Assembly: GCA_027604005.1 (NCBI GenBank)
Contig: JADGJT010000041.1
Coordinates: 1 to 64,000 of the forward strand
DNA: 64,000 nt
Origin: Dinochytrium kinnereticum
Taxonomy: Eukaryota > Chytridiomycota > Chytridiomycetes > Chytridiales > Chytridiaceae
Reading direction: 5' to 3'
Of the stretch, positions 33,701 to 43,066 are shown piece by piece (positions within the stretch are counted from its first letter, which is position 1; the number at the start of each line of letters is the position of its first letter). A program made the translations under genes and the position numbers. The notes under the pieces were generated by a model that saw nothing but the letters and a program-made list of their open reading frames with translations, searched no databases and was not told the origin of the DNA.

Positions 33701-34143
33701 TTACCAACGATCCCTCGACATCTTTGAACTCCACCCGTCGAAACCGCCGCTCACACAAGAAAGAGCACACCAATTCCAACCCCCTAACGTCACGCCGAAC
33801 CCTTTCCTCACAATTTCTTCTTCCACGATTCTTGGCAGACCTTGAGAACGAGGAGCAAGAATCACCTGGTGATGATTTTTGCGGGGTCGCGGTGGTTCAG
33901 GAGGGTCCTGGTAGTGGTGATGGTGGTGGTGATGCTGATGGCGTTGTGAGGGTCGCCCCGCCTCGAGGTGACTCTGTTGGGTTTGCGGGAGGGAGGAGGT
34001 TAATGGCGCCGCCCAGGACTTATTCGAGCATGGGGAGGGGTATGGAGAGTGGTGGTGGGGAGGGGGTTGTGGGACTTGTGCCGCCTGAGAGGACTTGTTC
34101 GCTTTGGATAGGGGTGGAGGGGTTGGCAGGTCGAGTGGTTTAA
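30794..34143 (+). CDS. Disordered protein with a Zds C-terminal-like motif
   Basis: Two exons (30794-32711, 33038-34143) give 1007 residues. Most of the protein is Ser/Pro/Thr-rich with repeats of an SFLSKRP-type unit at about 285-335 (FLSKRPVIV, FLSKKPDAS, FLSKRPTIL) and no globular domain. The exception is at the exon junction, residues about 640-680: FEIELSLFHLSARKIN, then DPTRP and DRVLIDQFARLL. This pattern (hydrophobic helix, LSxxKI, RP, VLIxxF) resembles the conserved C-terminal block of yeast Zds1/Zds2, which regulate PP2A-Cdc55 and mitotic exit. That resemblance is from memory and tentative. The remaining 330 residues are again disordered. Splice phase is consistent (G at 32711 joined to AA at 33038). 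Confidence 0.7.
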
Positions 34144-35206
34144 TGGATGTGCTGAGAGTGGTCATGGCTTTTTTTTTTTCTTTTTTTTCTTTTTAAGGGG
34201 GGTGGGATGGCCTTTTCCTTTTGCTTTTGAAGGACATGTTTGAGTTTTTTTTCTCTTTTTCTTTTCTTTTTCTTTTCATTGTGGGGGTGTCGTGGATGGA
34301 CTGAGTATCTGAATGGCTGGCCTTGGTGGTAATTTTTTTTATCTTTTGCTTTTCCTCTTTTTTTCTGTGTTTTTAATTGATGCAAGGCTCTCTTTATATT
34401 CTTTTTTTTTCATCGAATTTTATTCAATCGATTGTTTCTTTTTTTCTTTTCGACCTTTTGCTGCCGGCTTTTGCTACTGGGAAACTGTTATGTTGACCAT
34501 CTATCTTGCACCTTTTTTTTCATTTTTTTTTCTTTTTCTTGGTCTTTACCAAATCAGAGAACATTTTATCTCTCCGTTTTCTTTTCCAAGTCTTTATCCA
34601 GTGAATATTATAAATATCAACTTATCTTTCTACTTGAAATGGTTTCTCTGAAAAAACACTTGGACGGTAAAAGAAAATAAGCTCAAAAAAAAAAAAAAAA
34701 AAAAATTAAAATTAAAAAAAAAAAGAATACGCCCAACTCCGACTGTTTGTTTACTTTTTTCTCACACCAGGTGGGCCATCACTCGGGCCATTCATTATTC
34801 GCTCCCAAACCTTCATCATCGCGAACGGCTCTCTGCCCCAAAACAAACCCACTCGCCACGATCAGGTCGAAAAGAAAGGGAAAAAAGGGAAGAGGAACGG
34901 GGAGGCTTCAGCCTTGCTTTTGTTGTAGTTTTCCATCGATTTCGCTGCTGCCGTTGCAAGGGGCCGCGGACTTTGCCTATTTCTGACGAGAAAGCTGATA
35001 GCATCGCATCTTCATCAGCTACTGACGGAGGAGGTGAGGAAAGGTCCTCTGTTTCTGTCTGTCGCTGCGGGGAGGGAGACGTCGTTTGTGGTCTTTTCAG
35101 CACTGAGTTTGACTCGTTTTCGTTCAAGTAGGCTGACCGAGCTACCCTTTCATTTTTTTCTTCTTCTCTAGTCTTAAGCATATCCGTGGGCCGAGACACA
35201 GGAGGA
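34144..35206. other. T-rich intergenic region, no gene
   Basis: 1,063 bp. The first part is very T-rich (3' UTR and downstream), with an A run at 34685-34704. The second part is the leader of the TMEM198-like gene. A 152-codon minus-strand frame overlaps the next gene's first exon and is not supported. Confidence 0.55.
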
Positions 35207-36584
35207 ATGGCTCGATTAACGTCGCTTTTGATCGCTCTTGTCATTGCTGTGTGGGCTTTGGTGGTTGAAGCCAATCCTTACCCACAGGATCCATCGCAAA
35301 CCGTTGTGCAATGGCAAGATCCTGCGATCATGCCTTCCCCGGCAGCTCCGATTGCTCCTCCTGCGGTGCCTCCACCTGCTGCCTTCACCCCTGAGGCGGC
35401 TCCAAAGACAGGGGATTCGGGACATGAGCTGCTGATAGGTTTGTTCACCTTGCTTGTGGGGGCGGGGGGCGGGGGGAGGAGGCTTTNNNNNNNNNNCGCC
35501 CCGCCCCCGCCCCCCCCCGCCCCCCCCCCCCCGCCCCGCCCCCCCGCCGCCGCCCCCCCCCCCCGCGCCGCGCCCCCCGCCCCGCCGTCTGCGCCGGGCC
35601 CCCCCCCCGCGGGGGCGGGGGGCGGGGGGAGGAGGCTTTCTTATTATTCGTGTTATTTTGTTATTGACGAGTGACATGATTGTGCAGCTACTCGACAGCT
35701 CTCGGCTGCTTTCGCTATTGGAGGGCTTCTCTTGGCTGGTGTGGGGTTCACATTTTGTTTTATGGGAAGGAGGTCCTACACTCCCACCATGTTCCTCAGC
35801 GGGTTCTTTACATTCGGTAAGAATGGGCGAAGAAAAACAAGTGGCGCACATGACTTATTTTTATTAATGCCCCTCCCTCCATAAACCAGCCATCATCGTC
35901 TTTGTGACGTTCCAGATCCTTCAACGTCGATGGCGGTCTTTCGGCCCCTATGCCGACTGGATATACCTGATCTCCATGACCACCTCGGCGCTTCTCGGCG
36001 GCTGGTTGTTCCTCCGAATCCACCAATTGGGTTGCATTGCCGTCGGGATGCTCCTTGGTTTAACCTGGGGGATCATCATCCTCTTCACGGGAGTAGGCGG
36101 AAACCTCGATGAAAACAGCCACCTCACCATCCTCATCGTCCTCACAACCGCGTTAGGAGCCGCCGTCTTCTTCATGGAACACCTCATCATCATCCTCGGC
36201 ACCGCAAACGTCGGCGCCTTCGCCATCATCACTGGGGTGGACATGCTCGCTCGAACAGGGTTCGTCGAGGTCCTCGGAAGGTGCTTATCCGGTCCGACTC
36301 CACCGAAATCAGGGCAAGTCCCCGGCCCTGCTTGGGGTGTTATGGCGGTTGGTCTGGTGATCGCCATGACGGGATGGTATGTTCAAACCCGACCTGGTCC
36401 GCCTTCACCTCCGTCTGAATGGAACCCGGCTTATTGGTTGTTTGGTGCGGATTTCCCTCCCCCAGGACCGCCAACTTGGTTCAAGATGCCGCCAAATGTT
36501 GCGCAGGCGAGGGAGGCGCCGCCGGCGGCTGCTCCTGCGAAGAGTTGGACGTCGTATTTGAATCCGATGGGGTGGAAGTGGTGA
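35207..36584 (+). CDS. TMEM198/DUF4203-like multi-pass membrane protein
   Basis: Three exons (35207-35438, 35688-35816, 35890-36584) give 351 residues. It opens with a signal peptide (MARLTSLLIALVIAVWALVVEA), followed by a Pro/Ala-rich luminal stretch to about 75. About seven hydrophobic helices with small-residue packing follow (AFAIGGLLLAGVGFTFCF, FTFAIIVFVTFQIL, YLISMTTSALLGGWLFL, GCIAVGMLLGLTWGIIILF, ILIVLTTALGAAVFF, LIIILGTANVGAFAIITG, AWGVMAVGLVIAMTGWYV). This arrangement fits the TMEM198/DUF4203 family of unclear function. The tail is Pro-rich. The first intron contains the second assembly gap and an abnormal GC-only block. Confidence 0.8.
35458..35639. repeat. GC-only block with assembly gap and flanking direct repeat
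   Basis: A 29-bp sequence at 35458-35486 is repeated exactly at 35611-35639. It flanks 10 N (35487-35496) and about 114 bp composed almost only of C and G. It lies wholly within intron 1 of the TMEM198-like gene. A scaffolding or consensus error is the likeliest explanation. Confidence 0.9.
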
Positions 36585-36910
36585 TTGTGGGAGGTGCCGT
36601 GCACTGTTCTGCTTGTGATTTGAAAGGGAGGCGGTTCCCTTTCCCGTTTTGAAGATTTACGCTTTTTTACCTGCTGTTCTTCTACCTTTACCCTTCGCAT
36701 TTCGTTTGCCGTCGTGAAAAACGAAGTGTGCGTGCGTGCCGCGAGTGCATGCTGGGAGAAGCGGACCGTTAACTTGTACTTTTTGTAATTTTTTGCTCGT
36801 AAAAGAAAAAAAAACTGGTCAGAAAAGACAAGTGCTTGCCGCTTGCCTCGCCCTCGTCCCCTGCCGTGTTGCATGCTCTGGTGGACTCGAACGAGTCGGA
36901 TGGCAGTCTG
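36585..36910. other. Spacer between TMEM198-like and MED28-like genes
   Basis: 326 bp. No recognisable feature. A possible in-frame upstream extension of the next gene reaches back only to a TTG at 36836. Confidence 0.4.
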
Positions 36911-37876
36911 ATGGACCCTGACCTCCATTTCATCCATGCGTCCCTCATCGCAAGTGTCCAGGCTGCAAAGGATGCATCGAAATCGGGTGCAGGGAGATTG
37001 GAGTTTGGCGATCCGATGCTGGCGAGTCAGTGCTCTTTAGAGCCTTGGATGTGTTTTTCTGTTTTGTTTTTTTTTGCTTTTGAGTTGCATGTCCATGGTT
37101 TTCAGCTCTGTTTACTAATGCTGGTTTTTTGTCCTGGGGGTTTGCCTCTCTTCAAATCTTAGAGTTCATTGAATCGAGGGATCGGTTCCATGAGGCTGTC
37201 AGGAGTTTCCGTGAGATTTTGATGGAGAGTCGTGAGGCCTCTGGGAGGGATGAGAAGATGGCTTGCCGCGAGGTTAGTGGACCACCCCGCCAACACCAGT
37301 CTCTCTCCAACATACCACACTCCAAAACCCTCAAGTATCCAACACCTTCACCTAACACCTTTACCCTGCTCAAAAAAAAAACAAAACAACCAACATAACC
37401 AGGAACTTATCCTCCTCCACCGGGACATCCAAACAAAGGAAGCTATGCTCCAAAAGTACCTCCAAAGATCCCAATCCTGGTACAGCCTTCTCAACTCGCA
37501 TCAAAAAACGAATCAAACCGTTCTTGATCGCACCTATCGCAACCCAGACCTAGTCCCACCCACCATGGAGCAAGCCATGAAATCCGGTGACCTCCCCATC
37601 CCCTCTGCCGAAGAAGACGATATTAGTCCTCCCGCAAAACCCATGGCAGCCGTCATGAATCTTACGGCTGAGGAGGAGATTGTGTCGTCTCCGGATGATG
37701 AGCTGCCCCTCGCAAAGTTGATGGAAATGAAGACTGAGGATGATAATGAAACAAAGAAGGAGGAGGATGTGGTCATAGAGGATGTTAAAGAGGATGTGAA
37801 GGAAGAGGAGAAGGAACCGGAGCCAGAGCCGGAACCTTTCGAGTCGTTGGGGATTGGGGCGGATTTTATTTTTTGA
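36911..37876 (+). CDS. Possible Mediator subunit 28
   Basis: Exons 36911-37025, 37163-37272 and 37403-37876 give 232 residues. The first 110 residues are helical. The segment ELILLHRDIQTKEAMLQKYL followed by QSWYSLLNSHQK resembles the MED28 core, in which a long helix with a kDxLvqKhL-like pattern is followed by a Trp, and the preceding ESRDRFHEAVRSFREIL helix also fits. MED28 is a head/tail-interface subunit of the RNA polymerase II Mediator. The second half is acidic and disordered (Glu-rich, ending LGIGADFIF). The assignment is by remembered pattern only. The start could lie upstream, since 36911 is merely the first in-frame ATG. Confidence 0.5.
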
Positions 37877-38477
37877 CTGGGATGAGGGCTTCTTGTTTAT
37901 AGCATGCAGTAAATGATTCTTTTGTTCGCTAGGCCTCGTTTCTTTGCTGTGAGTGCTGGTGGATCTGCATTATCTACGACATTAAATGAACGCGTCATGT
38001 CCTAAACGAATAGCGGGTCCCATGAAATGACCAGGAACTTTTGCATCTTCACGTTGGATGATACGGCGCTCACGGCCGACACCAGTAAACTCAAGCACTG
38101 GCACGGTAAAGGTAGAGAAGGATCCAGAATTTTAAACTGGTTGACACCTGTATATGCCGTTAAGGGATTGGATGGAAACTCAACCGTCCTCATAATGATG
38201 GGATGGTTTACTGACCCGTACTGAGTTTATAGTTTGCAGTAAAACCCCTGATCTGAGACACGCTGTGCGAGTTTCGTGTGATTGGAGTAGCTGATGGTAC
38301 GGTTGCCAATCGCGGTGAAAGATCATGAACAATGGAGTGTCTTGTTCCAATCAGAGGAGGTGTGAAGGCTGTCAAGAACTGGACTGCCGGACTTATAAGG
38401 GCGTCAGTGAGCCTTACCCTTTCGTACCCGTCGTAAATCTGACATTGAGAGAAAACCAGGACTACAGAAAGAACGAC
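37877..38477. other. Intergenic, no supported gene
   Basis: 601 bp. Holds a 65-codon plus frame at 38027 with no features of a real gene and an overlapping antisense frame. Nothing else seen. Confidence 0.5.
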
Positions 38478-39196
38478 ATGATATCTTCGACCAAGTGGGG
38501 TGTTCTACTCCTTACAATCGCAGCACTCTCATCAGTTAAAGCGGTATGCCCCTCTAGTAAGCATCTTCTATTCTAACCTGAGAACAAAAAGGTCTCGGAA
38601 CGTCACCTATGCTCCACAAACCCATCATCCCCAACCCCCTGCGACGCCGGTCTAACCTGCGTCCTCTTTGATCCCAAGTCCCCGGACGCAACCGGAATCT
38701 GTCGTCCCACTCTCCCCGAAAAGGCTCAATGCGCGGTCGGGAGCTACTCGCTTGGAATCTGTGGTCCAGGGTTAATTTGCGACCCTGATGACGTTGGTAC
38801 TGGCCCCCATGTTCGGTATGTTGTTTATGGGACTTGTGTGAAGGGCGCTGTTAAAGATGGATGGTGGAAGAGGGACGGAAGTTCTAGGAGGAGAAGGAGG
38901 GCTTTGAGACCTGGGGTTAGGAGAGTTGTTTTGAGTACGGTGACGGCGGCGGCAGCGACGACGACGCCGCCGAGCAACCCTGTCATTCCGATTATTGGAA
39001 GGAAGCCCAATACCAATAGTAAGTAGTTGGCGTTTTGCGTTGTTCTTGCTTGTTTTTGTTGAAACGTTAATCTTTTCGTCGTTTACCTCAAGACTTTGTT
39101 CCGTTCATCCCGATTGTGAGGCCGACGACCCCGAGTGAGCAGTCTGAGGAGAATTTCGATGAGGTTGAGGGTGCTGTTGAAGAAGAAGGGCATTGA
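38478..39196 (+). CDS. Small secreted cysteine-rich protein
   Basis: Three exons (38478-38543, 38592-39018, 39093-39196) give 198 residues. A signal peptide (MISSTKWGVLLLTIAALSSVKA) is encoded exactly by exon 1. The mature part starts with a domain of eight cysteines within about 100 residues (HLCSTNPSS, PCDAGLTCVLFDP, GICRP, AQCAV, GICGPGLICDPDD, YGTCVKG), a spacing like small disulfide-rich domains of extracellular fungal proteins. A basic stretch RRRRRALRP then suggests a possible dibasic processing site, and the tail is Thr/Pro-rich then acidic. No family recognised. The acceptor of exon 2 is an A-rich AAG. Confidence 0.72.
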
Positions 39197-39421
39197 GTGG
39201 CTGGGCATGAGACATATGCATCTGATATTTAGGAAGATATAAAGCAAGAAAGAGAGTAAATAATAAAGGAATAAAGTATCAAGTTTTCACCTTATGGAAC
39301 CGAGTAAAAACGGACGATAAGGCAGTTTGATGGTGTAAAATCACCCAAAACAAACATAACCCCTATGCTACTTTTAATATTCGCACAAGCAGATCGAAAC
39401 CCACCCTGGCGATCTTTGATG

Positions 39422-40014
39422 TATGATGGTGAGTGCATTGGTCCAGTACTTGGCCAATATGATTTCGTTGAGGTCCATCATGTGAGATCAGGTCTGAGGG
39501 TGCCAGTTAGGTCTCAAGCCTCAAATACATTGAGCATTCAACAATTACTCACATCACAATGCCAACCGATAACTGCCCCTTTCCAATAACCGATCATCTT
39601 CTTTCTGTGCGCCTGGGTTAAGTACAAAAGTTAAAGAAGCCAGCATCAACCCCTTTTAAAAAGCAAGTAATAAAAGAAGAATAAAACAAAAAATCCAGAC
39701 CCGCATAGAAAAAGAAAGAAGAGAGATCAGAAAACTCACCAACGGACAAGAACAGATGTGATGATCCATCCTTCTTCTTCTCCACTTTTGTGAGCGCTGC
39801 ATTCGGCAATGACCTCCGTCCAATAAACTCAGAGTTGACCGAAAATGTAGGCTCGTAGTTTGGCGATGTCAACGTTGGAACGGTGTCTGTCTATGCTGGG
39901 GTCCCATGAGTCGTCTCCACCTAGATGAGGGGTAGCGGAGACGATCAACACGGAGACGACGATCACAAGAGAGGAAGTCAGTGAAGGCGGTGCATCTCGA
40001 GGGGAGATGATCAC
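39422..40014 (-). pseudogene. Decayed third copy of the FG-GAP secreted protein
   Basis: Minus-strand remnants align with the two intact neighbours. A signal-like segment (SSLVIVVSVLIVSATPHLGG) lies at about 39920-39990. In another frame, residues FIGRR, LPNAALTKVEKKKDGSSHLF match the start of the mature domain at about 39745-39840 and end in an intact GTGAGT donor at the place where one paralogue has an intron. At 39422-39485 a later exon survives as LNEIILAKYW and TNALTII (compare INEIVSTEYWGNALTII). The frame breaks between the leader and the body, and the calcium-loop exons are missing. The segment is called a pseudogene on these breaks. Confidence 0.72.
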
Positions 40015-40442
40015 TTGAGGGCGATGCCGTGCAGTGAAGTGGGCTGCTTTAACGTATTATCCAAGAAAACACAAGCCACGACCATTGACTATCAGAAAGA
40101 AGAATGTTCCGCTCGGTCGGAAAACTGTCATTGCCTGCAGAATTTACTTTGGCTCAAAATCCCAATATTAGAATACACAAAATCCGCTGGAATCAGTCCA
40201 GCCTGGGCGGATCTCATCTTTGCACCGACGGGTCTCTGTCGAAGCCGTCTCCCGGGATCTCCTGGTCCTCCTACTCAAAAAACAAGTTACAGAGTGCATC
40301 ACCTCTTCTTTCTGATTAATGGCAACTAACAAGAATGGGACCACAGTGGTAGGGATAGGCTTTATTCTTAGAGCATAAGAGGTTTAGAGAAGAGGGAAAA
40401 AAAAAAAATACTATAAAACTATTCTTTATCACAGTGGCCACA
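40015..40442. other. Spacer between FG-GAP relic and intact copy
   Basis: 428 bp that follow the stop of the first intact FG-GAP gene and precede the decayed copy. Nothing recognised. Further relic sequence is possible but not seen. Confidence 0.45.
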
Positions 40443-42101
40443 TCATTCCACAAATGTGTAAGCAATGAGCTCTCCCGAGTTGTAGCAAGGAATAAAGATA
40501 TCCGTGAATCCATCCCCATCAACATCACCAGCAGCGATGCCTCCAACGGTGTTGTTACAGTTGTGCAGGATGGTGCTGGTGTAAGTCCAGTCTTTCTGGT
40601 CCTCAGAGTTCGGCGCCAGGAGGTGAGCCATCTGAGACCCATCCCCAGAAACAACGATCCAAGGTTTACCCTTGTCACCTGTTTTAGGGTGGAACGCGAG
40701 GGGGGATCCGGGAGATGCCTGGTTGTCTCCGGGCTTCATTTGCAAAGATTAGTGGATCCATTGCAGTTGACGAGAGAGCTTACCCTGAGAACTGGGATGT
40801 TGTCCAAGAGAGTGTGCTTAGTCCAAGCGCTTGCGGGGAGAGAAATATCATCTGGAACCTCGTAGGCGTAGACCGCACCAGCAGGAGTTTCGTTCACCTC
40901 CTGATGGTTGGTGACCAGCAGGTCTTTCTTCCCATCACCTGAAGTTTAACGATGAGTATCTGAAATGAAAAAGAGCGAGCAAAGGAAGAAAAAAGTCACG
41001 AACCGTTCACATCGACATATTCAACGTCAAAGGCGTGACCAACGTTCGCGTCAATAACATTGTAGATCAGGTTGGCAGGGTTGGAGAAGGCACCCTTAGG
41101 GTCCTTCGTGGAGATGACGGTTAAGGCACTGCCCCAGTACTCGGTGGACACAATCTCGTTGATTCCATCACCATTGAGGTCGATCAAGCGAAAGTAAGTC
41201 TACGCATTAGGCCGCTCATATTTTAGAATCGGTCATCGAACTCCCACAAACTTCCCAAACTTACATCACAGTGCTTCCCGATCACAGTCTCCTTCCAAGC
41301 TCCAAGCGGCTTACTCCTATCCACAGGCGTAAAGTAAACGTGATCTCCTGTGGCCTAATCCCAAATCAACGTCAGAAGATCGCACGTAATCAGCAAGGTA
41401 AAACTCACATCTCCACCAAACAAAGGCTTGTTGGCCCGGCAGGTCATGATGTCTGGAAGTCCATCTCCATCTACATCAGTGATGACCGCTCTGTGGTAAA
41501 AGTAGCCGTTCGTGTTGGTGAAAAGGTTGATCCAGTCGCCTTGAGTCTTAGGACCAGTCTTGGGAGAGAAGAACAATCCACCGTTGCTCTTTCCAGGGAC
41601 CTAAAGACGCAAGCCATGTAAGTCTTCTGTATGGGTCCACACAATTGTACTCACTAAGAAACCACCAGCAGCTAACACGCCCTCACCGCCAAAGACCTCA
41701 GCCGGGACCTTCTCAACCTCATTTGGCCAATTAATACTTCCCCCAATCTTAGTTGGAACAGTGCTATTGAAGCTCTTCATAACGGCCCCAACATCCGGAA
41801 CGAAATAGGCCGCGTCAGTGCCAAACCCAACAAAAGTGGACAGAAATAGATGAGAGCTCCCGTCCTTGTTCTTCTCGACCTTGGTGAAAGCGAGGTTGGG
41901 GAGCTCAATTCGACCAACGAATTTGGGGGTTGCAATAAAGGTTGGAGTTGGCCCAACGGTGGAGGTTGGGGTGGGGACGGTCGTGGTCATGGTGGTGGTG
42001 GTTTTGGGAGGCTTTTTCGGCGCGCCTCCGCCTGGCCGCGGAATAGCTGTGACGGCTGAGATTGAGGCAAGGAGGGTGACGATGAGGGATAGAGGAAGCA
42101 T
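40443..42101 (-). CDS. Secreted FG-GAP/VCBS beta-propeller protein, copy 1
   Basis: Six exons (42101-41655, 41600-41409, 41354-41265, 41199-41004, 40938-40784, 40733-40443) give 456 residues. Signal peptide MLPLSLIVTLLASISAVTA, then a Pro/Thr linker (TTTTMTTTVPTPTSTVGPT) likely to be O-glycosylated. The remainder is a propeller with calcium loops of the D-x-D-x-D-G type: DVDGDGLPDI, DLNGDGINEI, DVNGDGKKDL and DVDGDGFTDIFI. An Asn-rich loop (HNCNNTVGG) and a conserved IPCYNSG end the fold. FG-GAP/VCBS proteins act in adhesion, and related folds occur in some fungal sugar-modifying enzymes; the role here is unknown. It is about 60-70 percent similar to copy 2 by eye. It lacks the intron copy 2 has after STFVG. 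Confidence 0.88.
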
Positions 42102-43066
42102 GTTTTGTGGTTCCTGAACTTGGGGAGAAGATTGTTTAAGGAAAGTAAATGGAAGCTGAGGTGGGAGAAGATGCAGATGGAAAACTCGCCCTCATTTATA
42201 CCTTTTTCCTCAGCGCTAAACGGACGCAATAAAGGCTATATCGGACGGTGATGTGAAAACTCCGTGGTCGTGATGTTTGAACGTTGGTTTGACTGCATTC
42301 GTTCTCCCCAGTCCGCATGGATGGAGGGTCCCAAACTTTAAAACTAAGATGGACGAAGCGTGCCAGCAACCCTCGGAGCTTTTGCACCTGTGAATCCGAG
42401 AATCTGCCCAGCGTTTGTTTTTGGGTTGGGAAGCGACGGGCCAGCAGAAGACGATCAACCCAAGGAAATCCTCTGTTTTTGCCCCCCGCGTCCTCATCCC
42501 TTGTCTCACCAAGGTCTGGCTTGTTGCACGGACAAGACGGAGACCAGCGAAATGTCCGTCCGACAACGCTGGAGCCCTTCCGAGGAGGAAGACAGGGCAC
42601 GTTGAGGCCAGCGTTGAGGAGGCTGGCGACGAGGAGGTGGAGGAGCAGCGATCAGCCGTGTGGCAGCGCGTTTCGTTGTTGAGCGTCAGCTGCAGACGAC
42701 ACACAGAAGGAAGGGAACGAACCACCAGCCAGAACACGACGCGATGGGCAGCAGCGTTGTTTATTTATTTTTTTTTATCACGAAAAGCAGAGCTTTCACG
42801 CATTCCGCGTATGACGTCAATATCATCTATGAGCTTGTGTTTGGCTGCGGAAAGAGGGAAGGGGAACTTGGCGGAGGAGAGCCCCACCCCATGCATCTTT
42901 CTGGTCTATCCAACAGAAGGAACGGGAGACGATGCCTCGATCGCCAAAAGGAAGAAGAAGAAACGACTTTGAACAAGGCAAAGGGGAAAAACCGATCAAA
43001 AATACAAAAACACAAAGAAATGTAGGCAGAAGAACATCTTCAAGCATCGCCGGATGAGATGGCTCT
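42102..43066. other. Spacer between the two intact FG-GAP genes
   Basis: 965 bp, containing the promoter of copy 1 and the 3' flank of copy 2. It is moderately GC-rich around 42480-42700 with overlapping open frames on both strands. None has a start context, domain or splice support. Confidence 0.5.

Noticed and set aside
34816..35274. 152-codon minus frame over the TMEM198-like first exon
   Set aside because: Antisense to a signal-peptide exon with consistent splicing. It is composition driven.
38027..38224. 65-codon ORF after the MED28-like gene
   Set aside because: Short, no signal peptide or domain, overlapped by an antisense frame of similar size.
42216..42972. Frames on both strands between the FG-GAP genes
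   Set aside because: Overlapping in opposite directions with no domains; explained by GC-rich composition.
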